A stretch of DNA of 57,425 bases from Alphaproteobacteria bacterium (lineage in GTDB: Bacteria; Pseudomonadota; Alphaproteobacteria; UBA2966): positions 1 through 57,425 of the forward strand of contig JASLXG010000008.1 in NCBI GenBank assembly GCA_030740435.1, given 5' to 3'. Every line of letters starts with the position of its first letter. Positions within the stretch are counted from its first letter, which is position 1. Position numbers and translations under genes: made by a program. Of the stretch, positions 24,476 to 32,750 are shown one piece after another. The notes under the pieces are model-generated. The model saw only the letters and a list, made by a program, of their open reading frames with translations, searched no databases and was not told the DNA's origin.

Positions 24476-25528
24476 TCAGTTCCGGTCTTTGTTGGTCTCG
24501 GCGATCGCCGCGCTGATGGCCGCCTGGTCGAGCCCCTGCTGGCCGATCACCACCAGGCGGCTCGAGCGATCCTCGCCGGGCCGCCAATCGCGGTCGTAAT
24601 AGTGCTGCACCCGGCCGCCGACGGCCTGGACGACGAGCCGCATGGCCTTGGCCTCGACGGCCACGAAGCCCTTGATGCGCAGGATGTCGTGGGCCGCGAT
24701 GACGGGCTCGAGCCGGGCCACCAGGGCCTGGGGCTCGGGGATGGCGGCAAAATCGAGAGAAAAGGTCTCGAAGTCGTCGTGGTCGTGCTCGTCGGCGCCG
24801 TCGTGGTGCGAGGGCCGGTTATCGAGATCGTCCTCGGCCGCCGCCGCCAGGCCCAGCAGCACGGCGGCGTCGATGCGGCCGTGGCTGGCCGTCACCACCT
24901 TGACGGCGGGCCTGAGTTCCCGGGCGAGCTCGCGGTTGACCAGATCGAGATCCTCGGCCGCCAGCAGGTCGGCCTTGTTCAGCACCACCAGGTCCGCCGC
25001 GCCCAGTTGGTCCTCGAAGACCTCTTCCAGCGGGCTTTCGTGATCGAGATTGTCGTCGGCCCGGCGTTGGGCCTCTATGGCCTCGGGGTCGGCGGCAAAG
25101 CGGCCGGCGGCCACGGCATCGCCATCGACCACCGCGACCACACCGTCGACCGTCACCCGGGTACGGATCTCGGGCCAGTTGAAGGCCCGCACCAGAGGCT
25201 TGGGCAGCGTCAGACCCGAGGTCTCGATGATGATGTGGTCGGGCGGCTGGGCGCGTTCGATCAAGCTTTGCATGGTGGGCAGGAAATCGTCGGCCACGGT
25301 GCAGCAGATGCAGCCGTTGGCCAGCTCGACGATATCGCCGTCTTCGCAGGCCTCGATGCCACAGCCCTTGAGCACTTCGCCGTCGACGCCGATGTCGCCG
25401 AACTCGTTGATCACCAGGGCCAGCCGGCGGCCATTGGCGGTTTCCAGCAAATGCCGGATGACGCTGGTCTTGCCGGCCCCGAGAAAGCCGGTGATGACGG
25501 TGGCGGGGATCTTGTGGACGCCGGTCAT
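24476..25528 (-). CDS. cobW: CobW, cobalt-linked GTPase chaperone
   Basis: This 350-residue G3E-family GTPase has the P-loop GFLGAGKTS at residues 14-22, a Glu-bearing switch INEFGDIGVDGE, the metal-binding ELANGCICC motif (CxCC), the IIETSGLTLP segment and the guanine motif LNKAD. A later stretch SHHDGADEHDHDD is His-rich. The C-terminal CobW_C domain is present. CobW is thought to deliver Co(II) to the CobN chelatase, which fits its position directly before cobN. Its ATG overlaps the stop of a 34-codon reading frame as ATGA, and a B12 riboswitch lies upstream. Confidence 0.94.
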   Translation of the reverse strand: MTGVHKIPATVITGFLGAGKTSVIRHLLETANGRRLALVINEFGDIGVDGEVLKGCGIEACEDGDIVELANGCICCTVADDFLPTMQSLIERAQPPDHIIIETSGLTLPKPLVRAFNWPEIRTRVTVDGVVAVVDGDAVAAGRFAADPEAIEAQRRADDNLDHESPLEEVFEDQLGAADLVVLNKADLLAAEDLDLVNRELARELRPAVKVVTASHGRIDAAVLLGLAAAAEDDLDNRPSHHDGADEHDHDDFETFSLDFAAIPEPQALVARLEPVIAAHDILRIKGFVAVEAKAMRLVVQAVGGRVQHYYDRDWRPGEDRSSRLVVIGQQGLDQAAISAAIAETNKDRN

Positions 25529-25629
25529 GATGCCTCTGCGCACGACATGGGGCGGGCGGTAGACATTTCCAGCGCTCTGGTATCGGGTTTTGGGCCAGGC
25601 ACGGCCATCAGGCTAAACACTCTAAGCAT
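25525..25629 (-). CDS. Short reading frame between the riboswitch and cobW (34 residues)
   Basis: A 34-residue frame (MLRVFSLMAVPGPKPDTRA, then LEMSTARPMSCAEAS) starts at an ATG preceded by GGAGGG and ends in ATGA overlap with the cobW start. It sits directly after the riboswitch and a small hairpin TTGGGATTTCCCAA (25644-25657 on the plus strand: TTGGGAAATCCCAA). Its translation would deliver ribosomes to cobW, so it may be a leader peptide that couples riboswitch control to cobW. No family was recognised, and it could be non-coding. Confidence 0.5.
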   Translation of the reverse strand: MLRVFSLMAVPGPKPDTRALEMSTARPMSCAEAS

Positions 25630-25661
25630 CCTCCCTCCGAGGATTGGGAAATCCCAAATGC

Positions 25662-25821
25662 CGTCGACGAGGTGTCCTGGCTCGGGGTCAAGGGCCGCGG
25701 CGCCTTCCCGGCGCACTTGCGCCAGTGGCTTTTGCCGGGCCTCGCCGCTCACAGTTGCGGGGGCAGCGCCGGCCTGGCCCAAGCTCTAGCCCCAGGCGTC
25801 ACCGGCTTCCCTCGGTCGACA
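25662..25821 (-). ncRNA. Cobalamin riboswitch controlling cobW-cobN-cobO-cobQ
   Basis: Read on the minus strand, the landmarks appear in order: GTCGACCGAGGGAAGCCGGTG at the 5' side, the B12-box core GCTGCCCCCGCAACTGTGA (plus-strand 25747-25765), AAGCCACTGG, CCGGGAAGGC and GAGCCAGGACACCT at the 3' side. The two ends share the self-complementary GTCGAC (25815-25820 and 25663-25668), which would close the P1 helix. A possible promoter TTGTCG - 18 bases - TAGTGT lies just upstream. It should reduce expression of the chelatase operon when adenosylcobalamin is abundant. Confidence 0.94.
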
Positions 25822-26007
25822 AGCGCGGACACTAGCACGGCCCGGGCGGGCGCGACAAACCCGCGCAGGGTCAAATTTGTGGCAAAAATTGGGTGATATA
25901 TCAGCCGGACTCATGATATGTCCTTACCGCGAGTAAGTGATAATGCCAAGGCAGCGGGGCGGGCGCCGCGGCAACACGAAACCTAGGATCCGGGGAGAGG
26001 TTCCGAG

Positions 26008-29000
26008 ATGGCGGCCAGGCCCGCAGCGACGCCCCAAGACAACACCGTCAGCGGCGCCGTGCTGGTGGTCGGTGGCGGCATTGCCGGCATGCAGGCCTCG
26101 ATCGAACTCGCCGACCCCGGTTACAAGGTCTACCTGGTCGAAAAGAACTCGGCTATCGGCGGCCACATGGCCCAGCTCGACAAGACCTTTCCCACCAACG
26201 ATTGCGCCATGTGCACCATTTCGCCCAGATTGGTCGACGTGGGGCGGCACCTCAATATCGAGCTTCTGACCGACAGCGAAGTGGAAGCGGTAACCGGCTC
26301 CCCCGGCGCCTTCAGCGCGAGGTTACGGACCAAACCGCGCTACATCGATCTCGAGCGCTGCAACGGCTGCGGCGACTGCGCCAAGGTCTGCCCGGTGGCG
26401 GTGCCCAACGCCTTCAACGAAGGCCTCAACCAGCGCCGCGCCGCCTACAAGCTTTATCCCCAGGCCACGCCGGACGGCTTCGCCATCGACAAACGCGGCC
26501 TGGCGCCCTGTCGCGACGCCTGCCCCACCGGCCAGCGCGCCCAGGGCTACATCGCCCTGATCGCGGCGGGGCGCTACGACGAGGCCTACCGCACGATAAA
26601 AGAGGACAATCCCTTCCCCGCCATCTGCGGCCGCATTTGCAATGCGCGCTGCGAGGAAGCCTGCAGCCGCGGCCGGGTCGATGCCCCGATCGCCATCCGG
26701 GCGCTTAAGCGCTTCGTTACCGACACCCAGATGGCTGGCCCGCGCCAGCCCGTCGAGCCCGCCGAGCGCCGCCACGACCAACGCATCGCCATCATCGGCG
26801 CCGGCCCCTGCGGCCTGACCGCGGCCCAGGATCTTTGTCGCGCCGGCTACGGCGTCACCATCTACGAAGCGCTGCCGTTGGCCGGCGGCATGCTGCGCGT
26901 GGGCGTGCCCGAATACCGCCTGCCGGCCGAAATCGTCGAGCGCGAGATCCAGGACATCCTCGACTTGGGTGTGGAACTCAAGCTCAACACGCCGGTCGAA
27001 AGCCTCGATGCCCTGCAGGCCGAAGGTTATGCCGCCGTGCTGATCGCCGTCGGCGCCCACGAAGGCATCCGCCTGCCGATCCCCGGCAACGAGCTCGCGG
27101 GGGTTTTGATCAACACCCAATTCCTGCGCGACGTGCGGCTGGCCGAGACGGATTTGGCAACCAGCCCGGCCAGCGCCGTCAAGAGCCGCCGCGTGGTGGT
27201 GCTGGGCGGTGGCGACGTCGCTTTCGACTGCGCCCGCACAGCACTCAGGCTGGGTGCCAGCGCGGTCGAGATCGCCTGTCGCGGCAGCCGCGGGGTGTGG
27301 CCGGCCAGCGACCACGAACTGGCCGAGGCCCGGGCCGAGGGCATCGGGCTGCATATAGGGCTCAACTATTTGGGCCTGATCGACGACGGCAGCGGCGCCG
27401 TCGCCGGCCTCGAATGCGAGCGCGTCGAGCGTTTCGAGGCCGGCGAAGATGGCCGGCCGGTGGCCCACGTGGCGCCCGATTCGCGTTTTACCATCGCCGC
27501 CGAGGTGGCCATTTTCTCGGTCGGCCAGAAGGCCGGCCTGGCCTTCATCCCCGAGGACGCGGGCGTCGGTATCACGGCCAGCCGCACCATTGCCGTCGAC
27601 GGCAATACCTTCGCCACCGACCGCCCCGGCGTCTTTGCCGCCGGCGATGCGGTCAGCGGTACGGCCTTCGTCATCGAGGCCGTCGACGGCGGCCACCGGG
27701 CGGCTGCGACCATCCAGCGCTACCTCGAGGGCGAGGCGATCGAGGTTGCCGAGCCCGAACCCGTCCCCACCGTCGAGATTCCCGACTCCGAGCTGGAAGC
27801 CAAGCTGGCCCGGGGTGAGATCGTGCCGGCGCCACAGGTGCCGGTGCCGACCGTGGCGGCCGAGGCGCGGCGCGATAATTTCGCCGAGATCGAGACCGGC
27901 TACAGCGAAGCCGAGGCCCAGGCCGAGGCCGCGCGCTGTCTCGATTGCGGCATCTGCGCCGAGTGCCTGGCCTGCGATTTCGCCTGCGGCGTCGATGCCA
28001 TCGCCCACGAGATGGTCGAACAAAAGCGCCAGATCGAGGTCGGCGCCGTGGTCCTGGCACCGGGTTACCAGACCTACCGGGCCGAACTTTCCGAGGAATT
28101 CGGCTTCGGCCGCTATGCCAACGTCATCACGTCCTTGCAGCATGAGCGCCTGCTCTCGGCCTCGGGCCCGACAGACGGCCACGTGCAGCGGCCTTCGGAC
28201 GGCGAGACGCCCAAGAAGATCGCCTTTTTGCAGTGCATAGGATCGCGCGACCAGAATCACGATTACTGCTCGGCCGTGTGCTGCATGTACGCCGCCAAGC
28301 AGGCCATCATGGCCAAGGAACACGAGCCCGAGACCGAGGTTCGCGTCTTCATGATGGACATGCGCTCGTTTTCCAAGGGCTATGAGGGCTATTACCAGCG
28401 GGCCAAGGAAAAGTACGGCGTCGGCTACACGCGTTGCCGCATTTCGGGCCTCAAGGAACAGCCCGGGAGCAAGAACCTGCTGGTGCGCTATCTCAACGAC
28501 GGCGGTAACGGCATGGTCGAAGAAGAATTCGACCTCGTCGTGCTGTCGGTGGGCATGGAGATCTCGCAGGGCGTGCGCGACTTGGGCCGGCGGCTGGGGG
28601 TGGAACTCGACGATTACGGTTTCTGCCAGACGCAGCACTTCGATCCCTTGCAGACCAGCCGCCCCGGCATCTATGCCGTCGGGCCCTTCCGCGAGCCCAA
28701 GGACATACCCGATTCGCTGGTCGAGGCCAGCGCCGCCGCGGCCCAGATCGGCGGCCTGCTGGCGGCCGGGCGCCACACCCTGACCCGGGCGCCCGATTTT
28801 CCGCCCGAACGCGACGTCAGCGAGGAAGAGGCCCGCACCGCCGTCTTCGTCTGCCACTGCGGCACCAACATCGCCGGTTTCCTCGACGTCGACGCCGTGG
28901 CCCAATATGCCGGCGGGCTTTCCGGCGTCATCCACACCGAGCACACCATATACGCCTGTTCGCAGGACTCGATCGCCCAGATCAGCGACACCGTGCGCCA

Positions 29001-30582
29001 GACCGGCGCCAACCGCGTCGTCATCGCGGCCTGCACGCCGCTCACCCACGAGCCGCTGTTCCGCTCCAGCCTGCGCGCCGCCGGCCTCAATCCCTACCTG
29101 GTCGACATGGCCAACATCCGCAACCAGTGCTCCTGGGTGCATTCCCACGACTGGGACCGGGCCACCGGCAAGGCCAAGGACCTGGTGCGCATGTCGACGG
29201 CCCGGGCGGCGGCCCTTGAGCCCCTGGGAACCTCCGAGATGGCGGTGGAAAAGGCGGCCCTGGTGATCGGCGGCGGCCCGGCCGGCATGACGGCGGCGCT
29301 GGCGCTCGCCGAACAGGGTTTCCCGGTACACCTGGTGGAACGCGACGAGGCGCTGGGCGGCAACCTCAGGCACCTGCATTTCGGCCTGGTTGAGTTCGGC
29401 ATCGGTGGCGGGCTCAGTGACGGTAAACCGGCCTCGCCGGGCGAGCTTCTGGCCGATCTCGAGGCACGGCTGGCCGCTGATCCGCTGGTCACGCTGCACC
29501 TGGCCAGCGAGCTCGTGGCCAGCAGCGGTTTCATGGGAAACTTCGCCTCGACGCTACGTGACAAGGACGGCCGAGACAGCGAGATCCGCCATGGCGTCGT
29601 GGTGGTGGCCACCGGCGGCCGGGAATACCGAGGTGATGAATACGGTTTGGGCAGCCGGCCCGACATAGTCACGCAGCAGGAATTCGAGACCAGGCTGGCC
29701 GCCGACGAGACGCCCGACGAGGTGGTCATGATCCAGTGCGTCGGCCCGGCCGAGAAATATTGCGGCCGCATCTGCTGCACTTCGGCGCTGAAGAACGCCC
29801 TGGTGCTCAAGCGCCGGCACCCCGAATCCCGCATCACCATCCTTTACAAGGACATCCGGACCTACGGTTTCAAGGAACGCCTCTACACCCAGGCCCGCGA
29901 GGCCGGCATCCTGTTCGTGCGTTATGACGACGGACGGCCGCCTCTGGTCCCTGCGGTGGAGCCGGGCGAGCGGCTGACGGTGCGCGCCCATGAGCCCATA
30001 CTCGGGCGCGAGCTCGAACTCGCCGCCGACTTGCTCGTGCTCTCGACCCCGGTGGTGCCGCACCCGGCGGCCGGCGACGTGGCGGTGCGGCTCAAGGTAC
30101 CCTTCGACATGGACGGCTTTTTCATGGAGGCCCACGCCAAGCTCCGGCCCATGGATTTCCTCTCCGAGGGCATCTTCATGGCCGGCATGGCACACTACCC
30201 CAAGCTTCTCGAAGAAGCCATCGTGCACGCCCGGGCGGCGGCCTCGAGGGCCGCCACCGTGCTGTCGCGTGACACCATCACCACGGGCGGCGCCGTGGCG
30301 GCGGTGGATCAGGAGATCTGCGTGGCCTGCCTGACCTGCGTGCGCAGCTGTCCCTTCGGTGCGCCGCGCATTGCCAAGGATCTGGCCGGCGTCGGCGCCA
30401 TCGCCGGAGCCGCGCACATCGAATCCGCGCTCTGTCAAGGTTGCGGACTTTGCGTCGCGGCCTGCCCGGCCGGGGCCATCGATCTCAGGCACTTCACCGA
30501 CAGCCAGATCATGGCCAAGGTCGACGCCATGTTCGGGCCCACGGGGCCCCAGCCCCAGCCTCAGCCGGAGCCGGTGGGATGA
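26008..30582 (+). CDS. hdrA: Giant HdrA-type electron-transfer flavoprotein with inserted GltD-like NAD(P)H module
   Basis: This 1524-residue protein has a composite layout. Residues 1-135 are an HdrA FAD start (VVGGGIAGMQAS at 20-31) and a ferredoxin motif CNGCGDCAKVCP (118-129). Residues about 165-575 are GltD-like: C168/C172 and C207-C219 clusters, an FAD site IIGAGPCG (263-270), a nucleotide site VVLGGGDVAFDCARTA (397-412) and AAGDAVSGT. HdrA features then resume with CIGSRDQN and CSAVCCMYA, followed by a second HdrA unit (VCHCGTNIAG, VIGGGPAGM, CVGPAEKYCGRICC) and two C-terminal clusters CVACLTCVRSCP and CQGCGLCVAACP. It probably takes electrons from NAD(P)H and may bifurcate them to MvhD, HdrCB and MetFV. 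ATGA overlap couples it to mvhD. Confidence 0.9.
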   Translation: MAARPAATPQDNTVSGAVLVVGGGIAGMQASIELADPGYKVYLVEKNSAIGGHMAQLDKTFPTNDCAMCTISPRLVDVGRHLNIELLTDSEVEAVTGSPGAFSARLRTKPRYIDLERCNGCGDCAKVCPVAVPNAFNEGLNQRRAAYKLYPQATPDGFAIDKRGLAPCRDACPTGQRAQGYIALIAAGRYDEAYRTIKEDNPFPAICGRICNARCEEACSRGRVDAPIAIRALKRFVTDTQMAGPRQPVEPAERRHDQRIAIIGAGPCGLTAAQDLCRAGYGVTIYEALPLAGGMLRVGVPEYRLPAEIVEREIQDILDLGVELKLNTPVESLDALQAEGYAAVLIAVGAHEGIRLPIPGNELAGVLINTQFLRDVRLAETDLATSPASAVKSRRVVVLGGGDVAFDCARTALRLGASAVEIACRGSRGVWPASDHELAEARAEGIGLHIGLNYLGLIDDGSGAVAGLECERVERFEAGEDGRPVAHVAPDSRFTIAAEVAIFSVGQKAGLAFIPEDAGVGITASRTIAVDGNTFATDRPGVFAAGDAVSGTAFVIEAVDGGHRAAATIQRYLEGEAIEVAEPEPVPTVEIPDSELEAKLARGEIVPAPQVPVPTVAAEARRDNFAEIETGYSEAEAQAEAARCLDCGICAECLACDFACGVDAIAHEMVEQKRQIEVGAVVLAPGYQTYRAELSEEFGFGRYANVITSLQHERLLSASGPTDGHVQRPSDGETPKKIAFLQCIGSRDQNHDYCSAVCCMYAAKQAIMAKEHEPETEVRVFMMDMRSFSKGYEGYYQRAKEKYGVGYTRCRISGLKEQPGSKNLLVRYLNDGGNGMVEEEFDLVVLSVGMEISQGVRDLGRRLGVELDDYGFCQTQHFDPLQTSRPGIYAVGPFREPKDIPDSLVEASAAAAQIGGLLAAGRHTLTRAPDFPPERDVSEEEARTAVFVCHCGTNIAGFLDVDAVAQYAGGLSGVIHTEHTIYACSQDSIAQISDTVRQTGANRVVIAACTPLTHEPLFRSSLRAAGLNPYLVDMANIRNQCSWVHSHDWDRATGKAKDLVRMSTARAAALEPLGTSEMAVEKAALVIGGGPAGMTAALALAEQGFPVHLVERDEALGGNLRHLHFGLVEFGIGGGLSDGKPASPGELLADLEARLAADPLVTLHLASELVASSGFMGNFASTLRDKDGRDSEIRHGVVVVATGGREYRGDEYGLGSRPDIVTQQEFETRLAADETPDEVVMIQCVGPAEKYCGRICCTSALKNALVLKRRHPESRITILYKDIRTYGFKERLYTQAREAGILFVRYDDGRPPLVPAVEPGERLTVRAHEPILGRELELAADLLVLSTPVVPHPAAGDVAVRLKVPFDMDGFFMEAHAKLRPMDFLSEGIFMAGMAHYPKLLEEAIVHARAAASRAATVLSRDTITTGGAVAAVDQEICVACLTCVRSCPFGAPRIAKDLAGVGAIAGAAHIESALCQGCGLCVAACPAGAIDLRHFTDSQIMAKVDAMFGPTGPQPQPQPEPVG

Positions 30583-31034
30583 GCGACTTCGAGCCCCGCA
30601 TCATCGCCTTTTGCTGCCAGCATTGCGCCTACGCGGCGGCCGATCTGGCCGGCGGGGCGCGGCTCAGCTATCCCGATTCGCTACGCATCGTGCAGCTTCC
30701 CTGCACCGGCCGGGTCGACGTGCTGCACGTGCTGAAAAGCTTCGAGGAAGGCGCCGACGGGGTCCTGGTGGCGGGCTGCCTGCCCGGGCTTTGCCATTAC
30801 CTCAAGGGCAACCTGCACGCCCGCCAGCGCATCGACTACGTGCGCCGGATGCTCGACCAGATCGGTTTCGAGAGCGACCGTGCCCGCATGATCAACATCT
30901 CGGCCGCCATGGGTGCCCGTTTCGCCGAACTGGCGACGGAGTTCGGCGAGCGCATCCGCGAGCTCGGCCCCAATCGGCTGGCCGCGCCCACCCCAGCGAC
31001 GCCGCAATTCGAAAACCTGGAGGCAACGCCATGA
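30579..31034 (+). CDS. mvhD: MvhD-like hydrogenase iron-sulfur subunit
   Basis: This 151-residue protein belongs to the MvhD/FlpD family, which carries a [2Fe-2S] cluster and hands electrons to HdrA. Cysteines sit where expected: FCCQHCAY (residues 11-18), LPCTGRVD, then GCLPGLCHY. No hydrogenase catalytic subunit is encoded in the window, so it is likely used as an electron-transfer subunit, as in acetogen methylene-tetrahydrofolate reductase complexes. It overlaps hdrA upstream and metV downstream by four bases each (ATGA), implying a fixed subunit ratio. Confidence 0.9.
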   Translation: MSDFEPRIIAFCCQHCAYAAADLAGGARLSYPDSLRIVQLPCTGRVDVLHVLKSFEEGADGVLVAGCLPGLCHYLKGNLHARQRIDYVRRMLDQIGFESDRARMINISAAMGARFAELATEFGERIRELGPNRLAAPTPATPQFENLEATP

Positions 31035-31747
31035 TCGTGGCGGAACAGAAACCGCTCAGCGAGATCCGCAAGATGCTGGCCGAGCACAAGAAGGTCTTGG
31101 CCGTGGGCTGCGGCACCTGCGTCACGGTATGCTTTTCCGGTGGCGCCAAGGAAGTCGGCATTTTGGCCTCGGCGCTGCGCATGTCGGCGGGGCTCGAGGG
31201 CGAGGCCCTGGAAGTGGACGAGGCCATGGTGCAGCGCCAGTGCGAGGCCGAATACCTGGAGCCGCTGAGCGAGAAATTCGCCGAATATGACGCCGTGCTT
31301 TCGTTGGGCTGCGGCGTCGGCGTGCAGTCCATCGCCCAGCACCTGCCGGGCAAACGCATCTACCCGGCGCTCAACACCACCTTCATGGGTGCCCCCACCG
31401 AACAGGGCGTCTGGGAGGAACGCTGCCAGGGTTGCGGCAACTGCCTGCTGCACATCACCGGCGGGGTCTGTCCGGTGTCGCGCTGTTCGAAGCAGCTTTT
31501 CAACGGGCCATGTGGCGGATCGCAAGCCGGCGCCTGCGAGATCGACGAGGCCACGCCCTGTGCCTGGCAGATGGTCTGGGAGCGCATGGGCGCGCTGGGC
31601 CTGATCGACGAGCTGATGGAGGTGCAACCGCCCAAGGACTGGTCCACCAGCCGCGACGGCGGGCCCCGCCGCATCGTCCGCGACGACCTCAGGCTGCCGC
31701 CCGAGGGCGAGGAATACGGGGAAGAAGAGGCGGAGGGGGTGGCATGA
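31031..31747 (+). CDS. metV: MetV-like methylene-tetrahydrofolate reductase C-terminal (Zn/Fe-S) subunit
   Basis: This 238-residue cysteine-rich protein matches the MTHFR C-terminal-domain family, known as MetV in acetogens, where it partners MetF and carries clusters and/or zinc. Cysteine motifs include VGCGTCVTVCFSGG (C27, C30, C34), LGCGVGVQS, RCQGCGNC, VCPVSRCSK and GPCGGS. An acidic tail EGEEYGEEEAEG closes the protein. It overlaps mvhD and metF by four bases each. Its place between MvhD and MetF suggests that it passes electrons from the Hdr part to the MetF flavin. Confidence 0.88.
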   Translation: MIVAEQKPLSEIRKMLAEHKKVLAVGCGTCVTVCFSGGAKEVGILASALRMSAGLEGEALEVDEAMVQRQCEAEYLEPLSEKFAEYDAVLSLGCGVGVQSIAQHLPGKRIYPALNTTFMGAPTEQGVWEERCQGCGNCLLHITGGVCPVSRCSKQLFNGPCGGSQAGACEIDEATPCAWQMVWERMGALGLIDELMEVQPPKDWSTSRDGGPRRIVRDDLRLPPEGEEYGEEEAEGVA

Positions 31748-32748
31748 GCAACACCGCCGAAGTCCAGGATACGGCGTCGGGCCAGAAGTCCCGATCCCGG
31801 CTCGAACGCGTCCTCGCCGACGGCCATTTCGCCGTCACCGGCGAGATCGGTCCGCCCAAGGGTTGGGACCCAGAAGTCATCGAAAAGAAAGCCGAGCTTT
31901 TGGCCGGCTACGTCGACGGCGCCAACATCACCGACAACCAAACCGCCATCGTGCGCATGTCCTCGATCGCCGCCGGCATCATCGCCAAGCGAAAAGGCCT
32001 GGAGCCGATCATCCAGATGACCTGTCGCGACCGCAATCGCCTGGCCATACAGAGCGACCTCTTGGGCGCCGCGGCGCACGGCATCAACACCATCCTTTGC
32101 CTCTCGGGCGACCACCAGTCGTTCGGCAACCATCCCGGGGCCAAGAACGTCCACGACATCGATTCGCTGCAACTCGTGCAGATGGTCAAGGGGCTGCGTG
32201 AGGGCCGCTTCCAGTGCGGCGAGGAAATCAAGGGTGGCGGCCCCGGCTACTTCGTCGGCGCGGCGGCCAATCCCTTCGCCGAGCCCTACGACTGGCGGCC
32301 CTACCGCCTGGCCAAGAAGGCCACCGCCGGGGCCGACTTCATCCAGACGCAGTTGATCTACGACATGGACCATTTTCGCGCCTATATGAAAAAGGTCGTC
32401 GATCTCGGCGTCCACGAACGGACCAAGATCTTGGCCGGCGTGGGGCCGCTCAAATCCACCGGCATGGCCAAGTACATGCGCGACCGTGTGCCGGGCATGA
32501 TGGTGCCCGAGGCCTGCGTCCAGCGCATGGCCGGTGCCGTGGCCGAGGTCGACCCTGACGACAAGCCGGCCCGGGCCGAGGCCTGGCGGGCCGAGGGTAT
32601 CAAGCTCTGTATCGAGCAGATCCAGGAGATCCGCGAGATCGAGGGCGTGGCCGGCGTCCACATCATGGCCATCGAATGGGAGGCCGCGATCAAGCCGCTG
32701 GTCGAGGGCGCCGGGCTCTACCCGCGGCCCGAGGTGGGGGACGATTGA
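31744..32748 (+). CDS. metF: Methylenetetrahydrofolate reductase MetF
   Basis: MetF is a TIM-barrel flavoprotein interconverting 5,10-methylene- and 5-methyl-tetrahydrofolate. The 334-residue protein has the catalytic Glu in VTGEIGPPKGWD near residue 33, the NITDNQ motif, the folate-binding IQMTCRDRNR, the LCLSGDH motif and a TQLIYD motif. A family member working alone would use NAD(P)H directly; here it lies between metV and hdrCB, so reduction by the Fe-S complex is more likely. The product, methyl-tetrahydrofolate, is the methyl donor of B12-dependent methionine synthase, which would explain the nearby cobalamin genes. Confidence 0.92.
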   Translation: MSNTAEVQDTASGQKSRSRLERVLADGHFAVTGEIGPPKGWDPEVIEKKAELLAGYVDGANITDNQTAIVRMSSIAAGIIAKRKGLEPIIQMTCRDRNRLAIQSDLLGAAAHGINTILCLSGDHQSFGNHPGAKNVHDIDSLQLVQMVKGLREGRFQCGEEIKGGGPGYFVGAAANPFAEPYDWRPYRLAKKATAGADFIQTQLIYDMDHFRAYMKKVVDLGVHERTKILAGVGPLKSTGMAKYMRDRVPGMMVPEACVQRMAGAVAEVDPDDKPARAEAWRAEGIKLCIEQIQEIREIEGVAGVHIMAIEWEAAIKPLVEGAGLYPRPEVGDD

Positions 32749-32750
32749 AG

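Noticed and set aside
25640-25800. A small protein frame running through the second riboswitch
   Set aside because: The conserved B12-box and helix motifs show this is structured RNA. Only the short frame after it, from 25629, has a ribosome site.
26323-29499. A 1058-codon open frame on the minus strand opposite hdrA
   Set aside because: It mirrors the codon pattern of the real gene, has no family motifs, and overlaps a clear HdrA protein with all its cluster cysteines.
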